The notes below the pieces were generated by a model. The model saw only the letters and a list, made by a program, of their open reading frames with translations. It was not told where the DNA came from and made no database searches. 64,000 nucleotides of DNA, from assembly GCA_032164295.1 (NCBI GenBank), contig JAJHTX010000001.1, positions 3,968,001 through 4,032,000 on the forward strand, read 5' to 3'. This DNA is from Inonotus obliquus (Eukaryota > Basidiomycota > Agaricomycetes > Hymenochaetales > Hymenochaetaceae). This document shows, piece after piece, positions 31,690 to 44,189 of the stretch. Within the stretch, counting starts at the first letter, position 1. Every line of letters begins with the position of its first letter. The position numbers were made by a program, and so were the translations under genes.

Positions 31690-33460
31690 ACTAGTAAAGA
31701 AGAAGAAGAAGCTCAGTCGGATCTTAGCGGTCCAGTCTGTCCGGATGTACTTAAATACCATAATGATACGACCCACCCGGACGCAAGAATGGCCTCGTCT
31801 TCTCGAATGGCTTCGTGTGGTCCTGGGTTTGGGTGGATGGATAATGAGCGAGGGCAAGATCCGTGTACGGTTGCGGGGTGGATTATCATGCTATGCGAGA
31901 ACCCGACAAGCGGTACGTCCCGTTCCCGCTCTTGCATTTGTCTGGATTGTTCTGGCCTGGGTTATTGAATTCTTTGAAATATTTAGATCAGCCTGCCAAC
32001 CTTGCACCTCTTGCAAGTACCTCGTCGCAGTACTTACAACCGCAGCATACGAGTGCAAGAGCTTGCACTTGGTATATCAATTATTTCATCTTTTGTACTA
32101 TCATTATTGACTGTTTATCCTTTCATCGTTCAAACTCCTAGTTCTTGGGTCTTCTATAATACCGTCCAAGCTTGCAATGTCTGTCAGAACTCCTCTCCGG
32201 AAGAGTGCGTCCTCCTCGTGTAGTCAAACCTATTAACCTACCTCTTTTATTCTAGTTATGAGAGTTTCTCATCCTCCTGCAATCAACTTGGGGAGGCATC
32301 TACAATGTGAGGCACTTATTCGTCATACAATTGCGCTGTATCTGTCACTTATTAGGTTGAAATTAGCTATTGGCAGTCTAACGTCTTGTTCTCAAGTCGT
32401 ACGCAATTTACTCAATGGTCCATCCTCAATCGTAAGTATTCAGAGTACCCTCACTCAGCACCCCAACCTTCACATCCAAGATCTTTTGTCTCTATGAATA
32501 TTCTGAAGATAAAATTCATTTCAGCGTCAAGCTGGGATAACGGAACATTTAATACTATTGAAGCTATAGTATCTTAACCATTCTTTGAAGCTAAATATAC
32601 ACCAGACAGTGCTCATGTGCTCTTTTTGCTCTTCTTCAATTTAATCTCCACTGGTCTTCTCCGCTTTTTTGGGTTCGCCTGAGAAGATCTCCCCGATGTA
32701 ACTGATTCGTCGGCGAGTCAACCTTCCTTGTCATCATCTTCGACGAACTTGGCTGCAATTGCAGGAGGCGTTGTAGCAGGTGTTACTGTACTCCTCGGAG
32801 TTGCTTTCACACTCTGGTACTTCCTTTACAAGAGACACGGAACTATATACTCCCATCGACGTTGGACGCGTAAACGGGTTGAAGATCTTGACGGAGGTAT
32901 TTTTCGAGATAGGAGTCGGGAAATGGTGCAAGGGACGGTTGTACCTTTTATTCTTCCTCCTACTTTGTTGGAGTCTAAGGATACAGACACTGAGGTGGTG
33001 AGAGTAGAGGAGACGGTATCTGTACCTATACCGAGTGTGGCTTGGAAAGAAGGACATAGACACGTCCTGCAGGTGGAACCTCAGGCTACCAATGGTCCAA
33101 CTTCAACAAGCCTTAATACTACAGCTTTCAAAGGTAAGAGACTCAGTCCACTACCATGAACCTTATCAGGGTTGCCTACCTATTTACTTTCACATACTCC
33201 TTTCGTTCTCGATATAGGATTTAATCACCGTGACAGAATCGTTCCGTAAACCCGAATCTAGAAGAAGTAGAAGGTTTTGGTGCTGATGGACTAGGGTATG
33301 GAAGGATAGACAGAGGTCAAGACAGAGACAGAGACAGAGACAGAGACAGAGACAGAGACACAGTAATCAGTGAATCTCAACGTGCTGAGACTGTTCTTAG
33401 TGGTACAACTCTCAGAGGATAAGGAAGAAGGAATGTTATTGAGGTTAATCCACGTATGGT
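31690..33460 (+). pseudogene. chimeric pseudogene of the Cys-rich membrane protein family (copy B)
   Basis: The 5' three quarters match copy A, inverted: GWMDNERGQDPCTVAGWIIM, QPANLAPLASTSSQYLQP, SSWVFYNTVQACNVCQNSSP, and the helix IAGGVVAGVTVLLGVAFTLW. At about 32930 the sequence switches to the tail of the copy C/D type (GTVVPFILPPTLLES, as in GTVVPFILPPALPEP), and ends with SQRAETVLSGTTLRG followed by a stop. A run of GACAGA repeats lies in the tail. In the ectodomain the first C of the CxC pair reads ARACTW and several splice sites are altered. It stays open over 143 codons at 32728-33159 but cannot be assembled into one frame. Confidence 0.8.
33311..33362. repeat. (GACAGA)n microsatellite
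   Basis: About seven units of GACAGA lie inside the chimeric pseudogene tail, reading DRDRDR. The equivalent place in copy D has only a short PNRDREAD stretch. Confidence 0.85.
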
Positions 33461-33940
33461 TAGGTGGCGTGGTAACCCTGGGGCCTGATGACTATCTATC
33501 AATGGTCGTCTGTTACCTACGTAGTAGATAATAGATATTCGATATTCCACTAGGTAGATCTCGAAGAACGAAACGTGAACCCAAGAATATCATTCAGTAC
33601 ATCCATAGTATTCGAAAAACAACACACCAAAACATTCCGAGGACAAAGCTAAGAGCAACTGTACAACAAAGCAGGGGAAGGGAAGCAAAGTGAAGGATAA
33701 ATAGAGCTTATCCACATCGTCGTCGAAGTGCGATCGTTTTTGTGTATGTTATAATAAAACATATTTCCGTCCCCAGGCCAATGACCCGCTGTTCTAACCC
33801 TCCTCCTTGTCTATCAATACTCCTTACCACAGTGTGAACACAAGGTCCGAGCCTACACCTTCCGATAACCAGAATACCCATGTCGAGCCCATTCCCATTC
33901 CCTTCCCCCTTCTCTGTTCACCTCTCTCTCCTTGTTGCCC

Positions 33941-35448
33941 TACGAAGGAGCGATAGTTGCTAGGTTTGAATGGTTTACGTTCATAGTTGTTAAGAATCCT
34001 CCTCCTCCTTGACCGCCGTGAATAGGTTGTGGAAAACCATATGCGTAGTTCTTCCCTACAGGGCGAGTAACGTATTCGGGTCCTCCCTCTAAATGAGGCG
34101 AATTCGTCATCGTGGGATTGGAAGCGAAACTGGTTGAAGAATTCAAGGGTGGTCTTCCTCCATTTGACGTACTACCCGTTCACGTAACAGGTAAAGTAGG
34201 TCCAGGACTAGGAGTTGTTATTATCCCACCACCATTATACATATACGAAGCGGCCGTTTGACCAGCAAATTTCCCACCAATGTGTTGTCCTGCAAGAGTA
34301 GCAGTTGTCCCACTACTTCCTGTCCTCCAATGTGTCAATAACGAGGGCGAGAATCTAACAGTAGAGAACGTCGGACGGTGTTTGAGGTTTGACGCTCCTT
34401 GGTATTGCTGTTGGCGTAGAACAGAATAATGATGGTGACGACGGAAGAAGTAGAATATGAGGCCAAGGGCGAGGAAGCCTAGGACACCTCCAACGATACC
34501 ACCGACGATTGCACCTATATTCTTGCCGGATCGATTGGCTTCTGTAATGTCGGAGTGATCTGGACCGAGGAAATATAAGTCGCGGGTAAATCCAATAGCA
34601 AGGAACATCAAGCACCTTCATTTGCAATGCTCTGGGCCATACTTGGATCGAACAGTCCGTTGTGCCATGCTGACGCTATAATTCACCAACAATATTAGCG
34701 ACTATGGTCAACGCTAAGAGACAAAGCTACAGGACTCACGGGCGGTCGTAGCCCAGAAGGGAATTGCAGTCTCTGCGGGAAATGGCGTTTTCTGAGGGTA
34801 AAAACTACATTAAGCAGAATATACAAGTCCGTCAGAAATAAATCAGACCCAAATAGAAACCCGTACTCTGTATTTGAAAGAAGATCACCAGCGCAGTTGG
34901 TGTTATAACCGGACCACCTAAGGATCAAGACATCAGCTCGACGAAAGCTGAGTAAAACCGGACTCAATCACTCACGAAAGCATGGCACTCTGGTAGTCCA
35001 TCCCTTGACAAAATGCGCACGCCTGTAAAGCATTGTACACCGCCCATGAGCTACACGAAGGCAAGTACACATCCCAGCGCCCAATTCCAGTGCAGCACTC
35101 AGAGCAAATAGACACTCACCAAAAGCACCCATTCGCATTAGCCGTAGTCGGTGGTGTGTAGTGGTTACTCGCATTCACCACCGGAGGGATATTCCAGTCC
35201 CCATTATTGCATGCAGAAAGAAGGTAAGAGGCGACGAGACAAGGGCTTTGTTGAAGGGTTTTATCCATCCAGTTGAACTGTGGGAGACATGTTGCGGCAG
35301 ATTGGACTGCTCGGGAGTGGATGCTCCGTCGGCCTGAGTCGACATGGTCTGAGTCGATTAAGTGGCTGTTTGAAGATGATCCCAACAAGAGCCCGACCGC
35401 AACAGTGAGCACGCCCATGGATCTAAGCGCTCGTAGTGAGCCCGTCAT
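33941..35448 (-). pseudogene. Cys-rich membrane protein, broken tandem copy C
   Basis: It is a close paralogue of copy D. The N-terminus MTGSLRALRSMGVLTVAVGL is a signal-peptide-like start. The ectodomain is CLPQFNWMDKTLQQSPCLVA, YLLSACNNGDWNIPPVVNAS, then WAVYNALQACAFCQG. The transmembrane helix is GAIVGGIVGGVLGFLALGLI. Two lesions stand out. A TGA at 34180-34182 stands where copy D has TTG (Leu, in PVTLTGS). The tail is also cut after NLATIAPS, where about 650 nt present in copy D (roughly 36302-36951) are missing. The truncated protein to 34180 would still have ectodomain, helix and a tail of about 110 residues, so residual function is possible. Confidence 0.8.
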
Positions 35449-36219
35449 CACTCCAATCGACGAGTGCACTGCAGGTGTAGCTGACGTGGACTGACGCGCA
35501 AAAGCCTGAGCGAGACGAAGGATAGTGAAAGTTATAGAGAAAGAGAGAAAGACCGGAGAGCCAGACAGGACGGGGTGAGATGTTGAATACGGACATTGTG
35601 GTATTTAATCAAGGAGGTGTATCTCATACATCTATCACAATTGGTGGAAATGTTTAGCATTACAACTCCGCACGAAAACTTCAATCAGTCACTGATTGAT
35701 AAGATTACATCAGATTACAAGTGTTGCCATCACCTCATTACCAAAAAAATTGTAATTACTGTAAGCAGCGCGGCAGTGCCCCGTCTGATAATCTATTTTG
35801 ACTGACAACATGAGTACGAAGCACTTCGACATTTGTTAACGATTTTTTCCCTTTGGAAAACACAAAGCGGAATCGTACTTTGCCGCAACATCGCGGCAGT
35901 ACCCAAGCTTTCTCGAGATACACCATAGTATTCGAAAAAATTCCGAGGACAAAGCATGACATGGAGAAGAGCAACTGTACAATACAACACAACAAAACAC
36001 AGGAAGCGTACAACAAGCGAAATAGCACAACAAAGCAGGGAAAGGGAAGCAAAATGAAGGATAAATATGGCCCATCCATCCATATCGTCGTCGAAGTGCA
36101 ATAGTTTTTATGTACTTTAAAATAAAACATATTTCCGTCCAACGAGCTGCTGTTCTAACCGTTCTCCTTGTCTATCAACACACCTCACCACAGACACAGA
36201 GTGAACACAAGATTCAAAC

Positions 36220-38466
36220 CTACACCTTCCGATCACCGGAATACCCATGTCGAGCTCTTTCCCTTCCCCCTTCGCGACTTTCTTCTCTCTCATCGTTGCC
36301 CTGTGTCGCATCAGCCTCACGATCACGATTGGGATCAGGATCACCACCGACAGTAGTCGCAGTCCTCCCACTCCCATCAATCGTACCTTGACCTCTAAGT
36401 GTCGTACCACTAAGAGTCGTCTCCGCTCGTTGAGCTTCTACAGATAATGCATCTCCGTCCATCTCTCCATCTCCTCCGTATTCATATTCGTATCCTTCCG
36501 TAGAAGCACTTCCATCTAAGCCATGAACAGTGGGAAGGATACCAGGAGGTAGTGGTGGTGAAATAGGAGTGTAAGCGGGTGGGTTCCTCCTTTCATGTGG
36601 TCTCCTTCCTGCGTTGAAAGCTGTAGCGAAGAGATCCGGTGTCGTTGAAGCCGGATTGGGAGCGGGAGCGGGAGGATTATTAGAGGTAGTGTTACTCGAG
36701 TCGCTCGGTCCTCTCCCATGTCCATGTTTCGAAGTCGTACTCGGTACAGAAGTGATTCCCGCACCTGTCCCTGAATCACCACCCATAGGTTCGGGTAAAG
36801 CAGGAGGAAGTATAAAAGGTACAACGGTCCCTTCGGGCGGCTCCCCATTCGGTCCTCCCATAGGGAAAGTAACACTATCGTTCGAAAGTGTATGTGCGTG
36901 ACTGTTCCTCGCTATGGCCGAAACCCCTCCACCAGCAGTCGCCGAAGTAGACGAAGGAGCGATAGTTGCCATGTTTGAATGGTTTACGTTCATAGTTGTT
37001 AAGAACCCTCCTCCTTGACCGCCGTGAATGGGTTGTGGAAAACCATATGCGTAGTTCTTCCCTACTGGGCGAGTAACGTATTCGGGTCCTCCTTCTAAAG
37101 GAGGAGAATTCGTCATCGTGGGATTGGAAGCGAAACTGGTTGAAGAATTCAAAGGTGGTCTTCCTCCGTTTGACGTACTACCCGTCAATGTAACGGGTAA
37201 AGTAGGTCCAGGACTAGGAGTTGTTATTATCCCACCACCATTATACAGATACGAAGCAGCTGTTTGACCAGCAAACTTCCCACCAATGTGTTGTCCAGCA
37301 AGAGTAGCAGTCGTCCCACTACTTCCTGTCCTCCATTGTGTCAATAACGAAGGTGAGAACCTAACAGTAGAGAACGTCGGACGATGTTTGAGGTTTGAAG
37401 CTCCTTGATTTTGCTGTTGGTGTAGACGAGCATAATGATGGCGACGACGTAAGAAGTAGAATATGAGACCGAGAGCAAGGAAACCTAGGACACCTCCAAC
37501 GACACCACCGACGATTGCACCTGTATTGTTTGATTTCTTGCTCTCTGATCCGGAGCGACTGGCTTCTGTAATTTCGGAGTGATCTAGACCGAGGAAATAT
37601 AAGTCGCAGGTAAATCCAAGTAGCAAGGAACATCAAGCACCTTCATTGGCAATGCTCTGAGCTATACTCGGATCAAACAGCCCGTTGTGCCATGCTGACG
37701 CTATCATTTACCAATAAGATTAGCGACTATGCTCAACGCTAAGAATAAGCAGCTACAGGACTCACGGTCTGTCGTAGCCCAGAAGGGAATTGCAGTCTCC
37801 GCGGGAATTGGCGTTTTCGGAGGGTAAAAGCTACATAAAGCAAGAAAATACAAGCCCGTTAGAAAGAAATCCGACGTAAATAGAAAAACGTACTCTGTAT
37901 CTGAAAGAAGATCACCGGTGCAGTTGGTGTTATAACCGGACCACCTAAGGTTCAAGACATCAACTCGACGAAAGCTGAGTAAAATCGGACTCGATCACTC
38001 ACGAAAGCATGGCACTCTGGTAATCAATCCCTTGACAAAATGCGCACGCCTGTAAAGCATTGTACACCGCCCATGAGCTACACGAAGGCAAGTACACATC
38101 TCAGTGGCCAATTCCAGTGCAGCATTCGGAGCAAATAGACACTCACCATTTGCACCCATTCGCATTAGCCGTAGTCGGCGGTGTGTAATGTATAGTCGAG
38201 TTCACCGGAGGGATATCCCACTCCCCATTATTGCACGCAGAAATGAGGTAAGAAGCGACAAGACAAGGACTTTGTTGAAGGGTGTTATCCATCCAGTTGA
38301 ACTGTGGGAGACATGTTGCGGTAGATTGGACTGCTCGGGAATGGATGCTCCGTCGGTCTGAGTCGATTAAGTGGCTGGTAGAAGATGATCCCAACAAGAG
38401 TCCGAACGCAACAGTGAGCACGCTCATGCGCTTAAGCGCCCGCAATGTCTGGAACGATCCCATCAT
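36220..38466 (-). CDS. single-pass membrane protein with Cys-rich ectodomain (copy D)
   Basis: Exons on the - strand: 38147-38466, 38003-38077, 37894-37944, 37766-37830, 37641-37700 and 36220-37583, all GT..AG. The frame closes to 644 aa. The N-terminal signal segment is MSVLTVAFGLLLGSSSTS. The ectodomain reads CLPQFNWMDNTLQQSPCLVA, YTPPTTANANGCKCSWAVYN, ALQACAFCQGIDYQSAMLSW, SGYNTNCTGDLL, IPAETAIPFWATTDPSAWHN and GLFDPSIAQSIANED. The helix is GAIVGGVVGGVLGFLALGLI, followed by a basic stop-transfer RRRHHYARL. The cytosolic tail of 380 residues is Gly/Ser/Pro-rich, with NPPAYTP, a possible PY-type motif (PPxY-like). It is likely a plasma-membrane surface protein; no function is known for the family. 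The start is ATG 38466 (MMGSFQ). Copy C is its tandem duplicate, sharing the 3' flank. Confidence 0.82.
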
Positions 38467-40047
38467 CACGCCAAGAGTCGGCGGGCGCACCGAGTGCAAT
38501 TACTTGGACTGACGATACCGACGCGCAAAAGGCGAAGGATAGTGGTAGTTATAGAGCAAGAGAGAAAGACCGGAGAGCCGGGCAAGACGGGGTGAGATGT
38601 TGAATACGGACATTGTGGTATTCCTTATGCTATGCCATTCAAGGGGTGTACACGCATCATCGCGTGGCCTCGCGTACCTACCATAATTGGAAATATTTAT
38701 CATAAAACACCAGCAAAATACTTCCGAGCGCTTTGCATGCTGGTAATAAATTTTACAAGCAAACGATATAGAATATAAAATAAAGTACGTTATTCCTCCT
38801 CTGTGGCACCATCAAGTCTAGACTCTACCCCGGTCCGCCTTTACCTTCCGTATCTGCGCAGTCGCCATACAAGGAAGCGGGGAAGCGACGCCCGTGGCAT
38901 CCATTGCACTGAATATAGCTTCGAGGTCGAGTTGAGAACCAGTGAATAAAGTTCAAGTGAGCAAAACTGTCCGCAGATGCTATTTGAGTTACTCGCCGAC
39001 TGAAGACTCTGTAATATCCACCAACGGTGGAACAGTGGAACCGAGCACTAAAGCTATAGACGCACATGCAACAGCTGATGCCGAACGCACAAGTGTACCA
39101 TATAGATCAAGACGCTTGCCGAGCTCAGGACACGAGACCAGAACAAGTCGCCGAGCAATCAAGAAGCCAGTCGCCAATAAGCTAGAACGAGTATCCTGTA
39201 CGAAAAATTGCGTTAAGGCGCCCGAACCGATGCCCTATACTGATCTCCAGCAAATTCAGTGGACCATTTCCCTTTGAGGCCAAGGCACCAAGACAGACGT
39301 GGGTACCGGAGGGATTGGTAGGTCGTTGAACGGACGTTCGAGGAGGGGGGAGCAACAAGGTCGGCGATAATGATACACTGATAGCGCAAGGCCAATAAAC
39401 ACCTGTCCCTTCTAGTCTTTTAGTGAAACACTAGATTTGAAGACGGAAGGATGATTCACTGGGCTATTCTGTCCTATCGATTGGATTGTTTGGACATAGA
39501 TGTTGATGATGTGGAACGGTCCGTCTGGAATACAGTGATATTCCGCAGCTATGCGGGAACCCAGTGGGCATGAGGTATGATGCTATCACGTTAACGCCTA
39601 TTTGACCGAAATAATCATTGGCGTCTGATTCGTCTGTCTTGCCTAGGTGGAAAGCTGACCAAGTCGTCGCTGGCATGGCATGAAATGACTGCGACGAACT
39701 CACTCTGCCCTTCAGAAGAGCCGATGAGCAGCGACCGCTACACAAAAGGCCTCAAATTGGAGAGTCGTGAATCGCAGTTAGGCCAATGACATGTAAGAGA
39801 GAAAGAGCCCAGTGAATCACATTATAGTATGTACACACTGTACAGTCCGCTCGCCATAGAAACGACCCTCGGAAAATCCAGAAGCGTCGGCTGCTTCACC
39901 TTCTTCATTCCATCGACAATTCTCCTTGCCCTAATCCAAACACGGTCCATCCACCTTTATCTCCCTTTCTTCATCCTAGATGGTAAATTCCATAAAGGTC
40001 AGATGGCCCAAGATGGGTTGATTGTCGTTAGATGATGGTGGTTAGGG
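38467..40047. other. intergenic, possible decayed gene at 38825-39290 (-)
   Basis: On the - strand LIARRLVLVSCPELGKRLDL, a following hydrophobic stretch (SAVACASIALVLGS), and GSQLDLEAIFSAMDATGVAS look like remains of exons of one protein, but no family is recognised and the frame is broken between them. The rest of the region shows nothing. Confidence 0.35.
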
Positions 40048-43000
40048 TTGAGGAAAGCGGTGACGACGCGCCCGCTGTCTCCTGTTAACTCGGTCAGGGT
40101 TCGTTCCAAGACTACTCAGACTCAAGACCTGATCTCTCTTCCTTACTTGCTCCTTTTCCTCGCAATTATAACTCTGCATCTTCTTCTCGGTTCTTCTGCA
40201 GGCCTACATGGCTTCGTCCGGCGAAGGAAGGGTACTAAAGCGGTAAGGAGTCACATTTGATCATGGAATTGAGGTGTTCGTTGAGTGAGATGTGTTTGGT
40301 TTGGTAGTGCGAACCCAAATACTATACAGGGAAAGTTTCTTGTCGGTTATCAAGGATGGTATGCATCCACTATTCGCAAAATACAATAAAGCATTCTAAA
40401 GTGGGATGGATAGGTTTACATGCGGCGGAGATGGTCCTCCAGTTCATAAAGGACACCACGGTTGGCTTCATTGGTACGTGTCTCATTCATCATCGTCAGT
40501 GCATACACTTCAACCCAACACCACCTTTTCGTGTAATGCAGGTTCAACAAACCCCTCCCAGACGGCGGGAAACCCACATTCGATCTATGGCCAGACGTCT
40601 CATCATACACACCTTCCGAACTCTTCCCCGTCCCAGGTCTAACTCTCAAAGACGGTTCCCAAGCTCTCCTCTTCTCCTCTCGACACCCCCTCACAGTCCG
40701 TCGCCATTTTCATTGGATGGCCCAACACGCAATCGACGGAGCCTTCTACCAACGTTTCGCAACTCAATGTGAAGCTGACGGTCATCCCACCGGTGCAAAA
40801 GCAGATCTAACACGACTACGAGACGAAGTTTTAGATAGAGTCAGGGAAAGTGCTGAAATTGAAGGAAGAGTTTGGGCTGTTATGTATGATGTTTCGGGTC
40901 TTGAAGATGAGAGGATGGAGAAGGTGATTAAAGTAGATTGGGCACATTTGATGTGGGATAAGAGGGTATTGGATTCGCCGTCTTATTTGAAGGAGGATGG
41001 GAGGCCCGTAATTGGTCTATGGGGTACGTTAACCGTTTCATATGTGCCTCTCCAAGTTTGCTTAATGTGTTTGCAGGCTTTGGTTTCTCAGGTCGACGAC
41101 ACAACCCTGACACAGTCCGCAACGTCGTCCAACACATCCGTAGCGTTACACCAGGCGGAGCTTACATCATAGCAGGGACACCCACACATTGGAGAACTCT
41201 CCAAGGCGATGCCGACCCAAACCCCGACTTCCTCTCCATCTGGTACACCCAATTTGATGCCATCTCACCATGGACAGTAGGCCGTTTCCACAACGAAGAA
41301 TCCATCGACCGTTTTGCACGTGAAAAACTCCTACCCGACTTTCACGCTCTTCAAAATCCTCAAAACACCCATGGTCGGAAAATAGACTATATACCTGTTG
41401 TTTTTCCTGGTGGGAGTGGGTTCAATATGACTGATGGAAGATGGGGGTTGAATGCTCAAGCGAGAGACGGTGGAAGGTTTTTATGGAGACAGGTTTATCA
41501 TGTTTTGAAAACTTTGGGAGTGAAAATCGTTTATGGAGCGATGTGGGATGAGTATGATGAAGGGACGGCTTTCTTACCTGCCGTATCAAAGAAGAGGGAG
41601 TTACCTCAGGAAGAGAGGTTTATTGCTCTTGATGCGGATGGTTATGACCTGCCCCCGGATTGGTACGTGCCCGGTTTCGTCTTTTTGAGGTATCAACTGA
41701 CGGAGTTTGTAGGTACATGCGTATTCTAGGTTTTGCAGGAGAGGTCATCCGCGGTGAACGGGAAATACACGAGCCTTTCCCCGTCAAAGATCTACAAGAC
41801 TACTGGTCTTCCCGTCCGGAGTATGAACCTACACCATATCCTCATCAATCTTCTTCCGAACTTATCGCAAGCGGCAGCGGAACGAGTAATACCGATGACA
41901 GTGAAGGTATAGCACAAACATTCGAGGAATGGTGCGAACAGGAGAAAGAGGGTTCCAGTGACCTCCCGCCTCCTCCGTACACGCTTGAAGCTGAACCGGA
42001 GAATGATCCTACCCAAATCGAGCAACAGTCTCAGTCTCAAATTCAGGACCGAAGGGACGGAGAAGAACGACCACCTGTTGTACCTGCACAAACTCGACCT
42101 GGTTCCGTTTCCGTTCCCGCCGGTTCGAGTGAGAGACCACAAGTACCGCTTGCGAGTCGGCCTTCTATCACTGCTTCTTCGAGACCTCCGGAGTTGCTTT
42201 TAGGGAGTCGACCTGGTCAGTCTGGAATAGGAGAGCTTAATTCTCAGCATGGTCAGCACGGTCAGAACAATCAGCATCAATCGTATCATCAACAGGGATA
42301 TACACCGACGTACATTAACCTCCCTACTCCAGCGATCCCAACTGTGGATGAACAGCAGCCTCCTGAGACGAATTGGAATACGCATCCTCAACAGGTGCAA
42401 TCTTCGATATCGAACATAACAGATCAATTCGGGAGGCAAAGTATAAACGAGGGTGTCCCTTCCTCCACCTCGATATCTCCTTCGCTTAGTACTTCTTCGT
42501 CGACTTGTGTTCCTTCCACATCAGCACCCTCTCAATGGCCTCCGCCAGAATGGGGTCTCGGTACAGGTCAACACCATCAGAACTATCCCGTTACGTCTCC
42601 ACCACCCCGACCACCTTCGTCTTCTCGTCCCCCACCTCCGCCTGTACATCCTGCTAGACCTGGTAGTCGGCCCCCTGCAAGTCCCGGTGGTACTTCGTCG
42701 AGTTCAATACCGAATTCACCTTTGGCTACTGGTTTCGGAGCTGGAGTTGGTGGATTTGGAAGACCGAGTAGTACGTCTCCTCGTCCGACTTCTGTCCCTG
42801 GGTTCGGTCCCAGTCATGGACCTGGGCCTGGGGTCGGAGGGATCGGAGGGAGCATGCCAACAGCATCATTTCCTCAACCCCTCTCAACTTCAACTTCAAC
42901 ATCAACAGAACCAGACTCGACTTTGACTTCTACACCTACTTTGAATTCGAATACGAATTTGAATGTAGCCCCGGGACTGGGACCGGGCTCGACGTTCCCG

Positions 43001-43994
43001 AATGCATACCCGGATGTAACACAAGGATTTATGAATGCTATGCCTTTTCCTTCTCTCGGACCTTCTTCTGGTGTTGGACCAGGGCCAGGAGTGGGGTACG
43101 GTTCAGGTGGGTTTTATATGGGTCCTATGGGTTCGGGATATGGTCCTGGGTATGGTCCACCGCCTGGTCCACCTCCCGGAGGGATGGGATTCCCATCACC
43201 ACCTATGCCACCACCACCGAGAAGATACAACCAACCTCCACTCCCACCTCCTCCTTCTCATCATTCTCTACATCAACATCCGAACCAGTCGTACCCTTCG
43301 TCGTATTCTCAGTATCCTAGTTACGCTGGTTATCCGGATTCGGGTTCTCAGGGCGATGGTGCAGCAGCACGGCTGGGACGAACGGATATGGGACCGGGTC
43401 CCGGAACGGGACAAGGAGGGATGTACCCTCCTCATATCCCGACACGTACGTTTAACATTTGTTTAAGATGACGGTGTTATACTAACATCTTGTTAACATT
43501 AGGTCCTCCTACCTCCCCATCTCCATCCCCTTCTTCCTTCCAAACCCCCACCCACACTCCAACTCCAACTCCAACTCCAAATCCCAATACGAACAATGCT
43601 CCAGGGCCCGGATCAGGACCGGGCGGACCAGGAGGACCAGGAGGTTTCATTCCAGGCCCACCTACTCCAGCATCAGGACCAGGCCGGTTTACGATGACAG
43701 AAGCCTACAGAAGTACATTAGGCGCATTTGATAAGTTTGCTGGTACAGGTACAAGAAGGAAAATCGAAGATGGGATCGGAAGTTTATCTTCTGGTGAGTT
43801 CTCGTCATTTTCGTTCTCGTTTGACTTTTATATGGGGGTTTTATTGTTTGTTTGTTTGCTTTTTATTTGTTGTCTGGTTTGACGTGATTTGTTGTTTGTT
43901 TGTTGATTACTTGATGTTTCTGATCCCGAATTCGTCTTTTTTATGTCTAGCGGGTTCGAAAGTTTATCAAAAGTTCCGACCTGGTGGGAGTTGA
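40048..43994 (+). CDS. membrane-anchored GH71/GH99-like protein with long Pro/Gly-rich tail
   Basis: Eight exons (40048-40242, 40330-40358, 40414-40473, 40542-41023, 41077-41662, 41713-43445, 43503-43793, 43951-43994) close in frame to 1,139 aa. An N-terminal anchor (LPYLLLFLAIITLHLLLGSS) then RRRK suggests a type II membrane protein. The catalytic-type domain, residues about 65-460, has the motif series of fungal and bacterial GH71/GH99-like proteins often annotated xylosidase/arabinosidase: GKFLVGYQGWFTCGGDG, KPLPDGGKPTFDLWPDVSSY, SSRHPLTVRRHFHWM, WAVMYDVSG, FGFSGRRHNPDTV, WYTQFDAISPWTVGRF, FPGGSGFNMTDGRWGLN and GAMWDEYDEGTAFLP. From about 500 on the protein is disordered and Pro/Gly/Ser-rich, ending SSAGSKVYQKFRPGGS. 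The substrate is unknown; GH99 enzymes are Golgi endomannosidases with a similar anchor, so glycan processing is a guess. The start at 40048 is the first ATG upstream of the anchor. Confidence 0.83.
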
Positions 43995-44189
43995 ATCTAA
44001 GAACAGGGGGGTATAATGTATAATGAACGCCAGTAACCGTCGCATCGTACCATAAGATCTTTATTGCAAAGTATCTATTTATTCTATAAGTTGGACTTCG
44101 TTTCATGTACCACATACATCTTGGAACACAGTATCCTGTATGGTATAACTGAAATTTAACTTTTCTACTTATTCAACCTGACTTGGAAA

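Noticed and set aside
35756..36142. 128-aa - strand ORF with hydrophobic Cys/Leu stretches
   Set aside because: It lies in the duplicated 3' flank of copy D; the matching flank of copy C near 33600-33760 does not keep it open.
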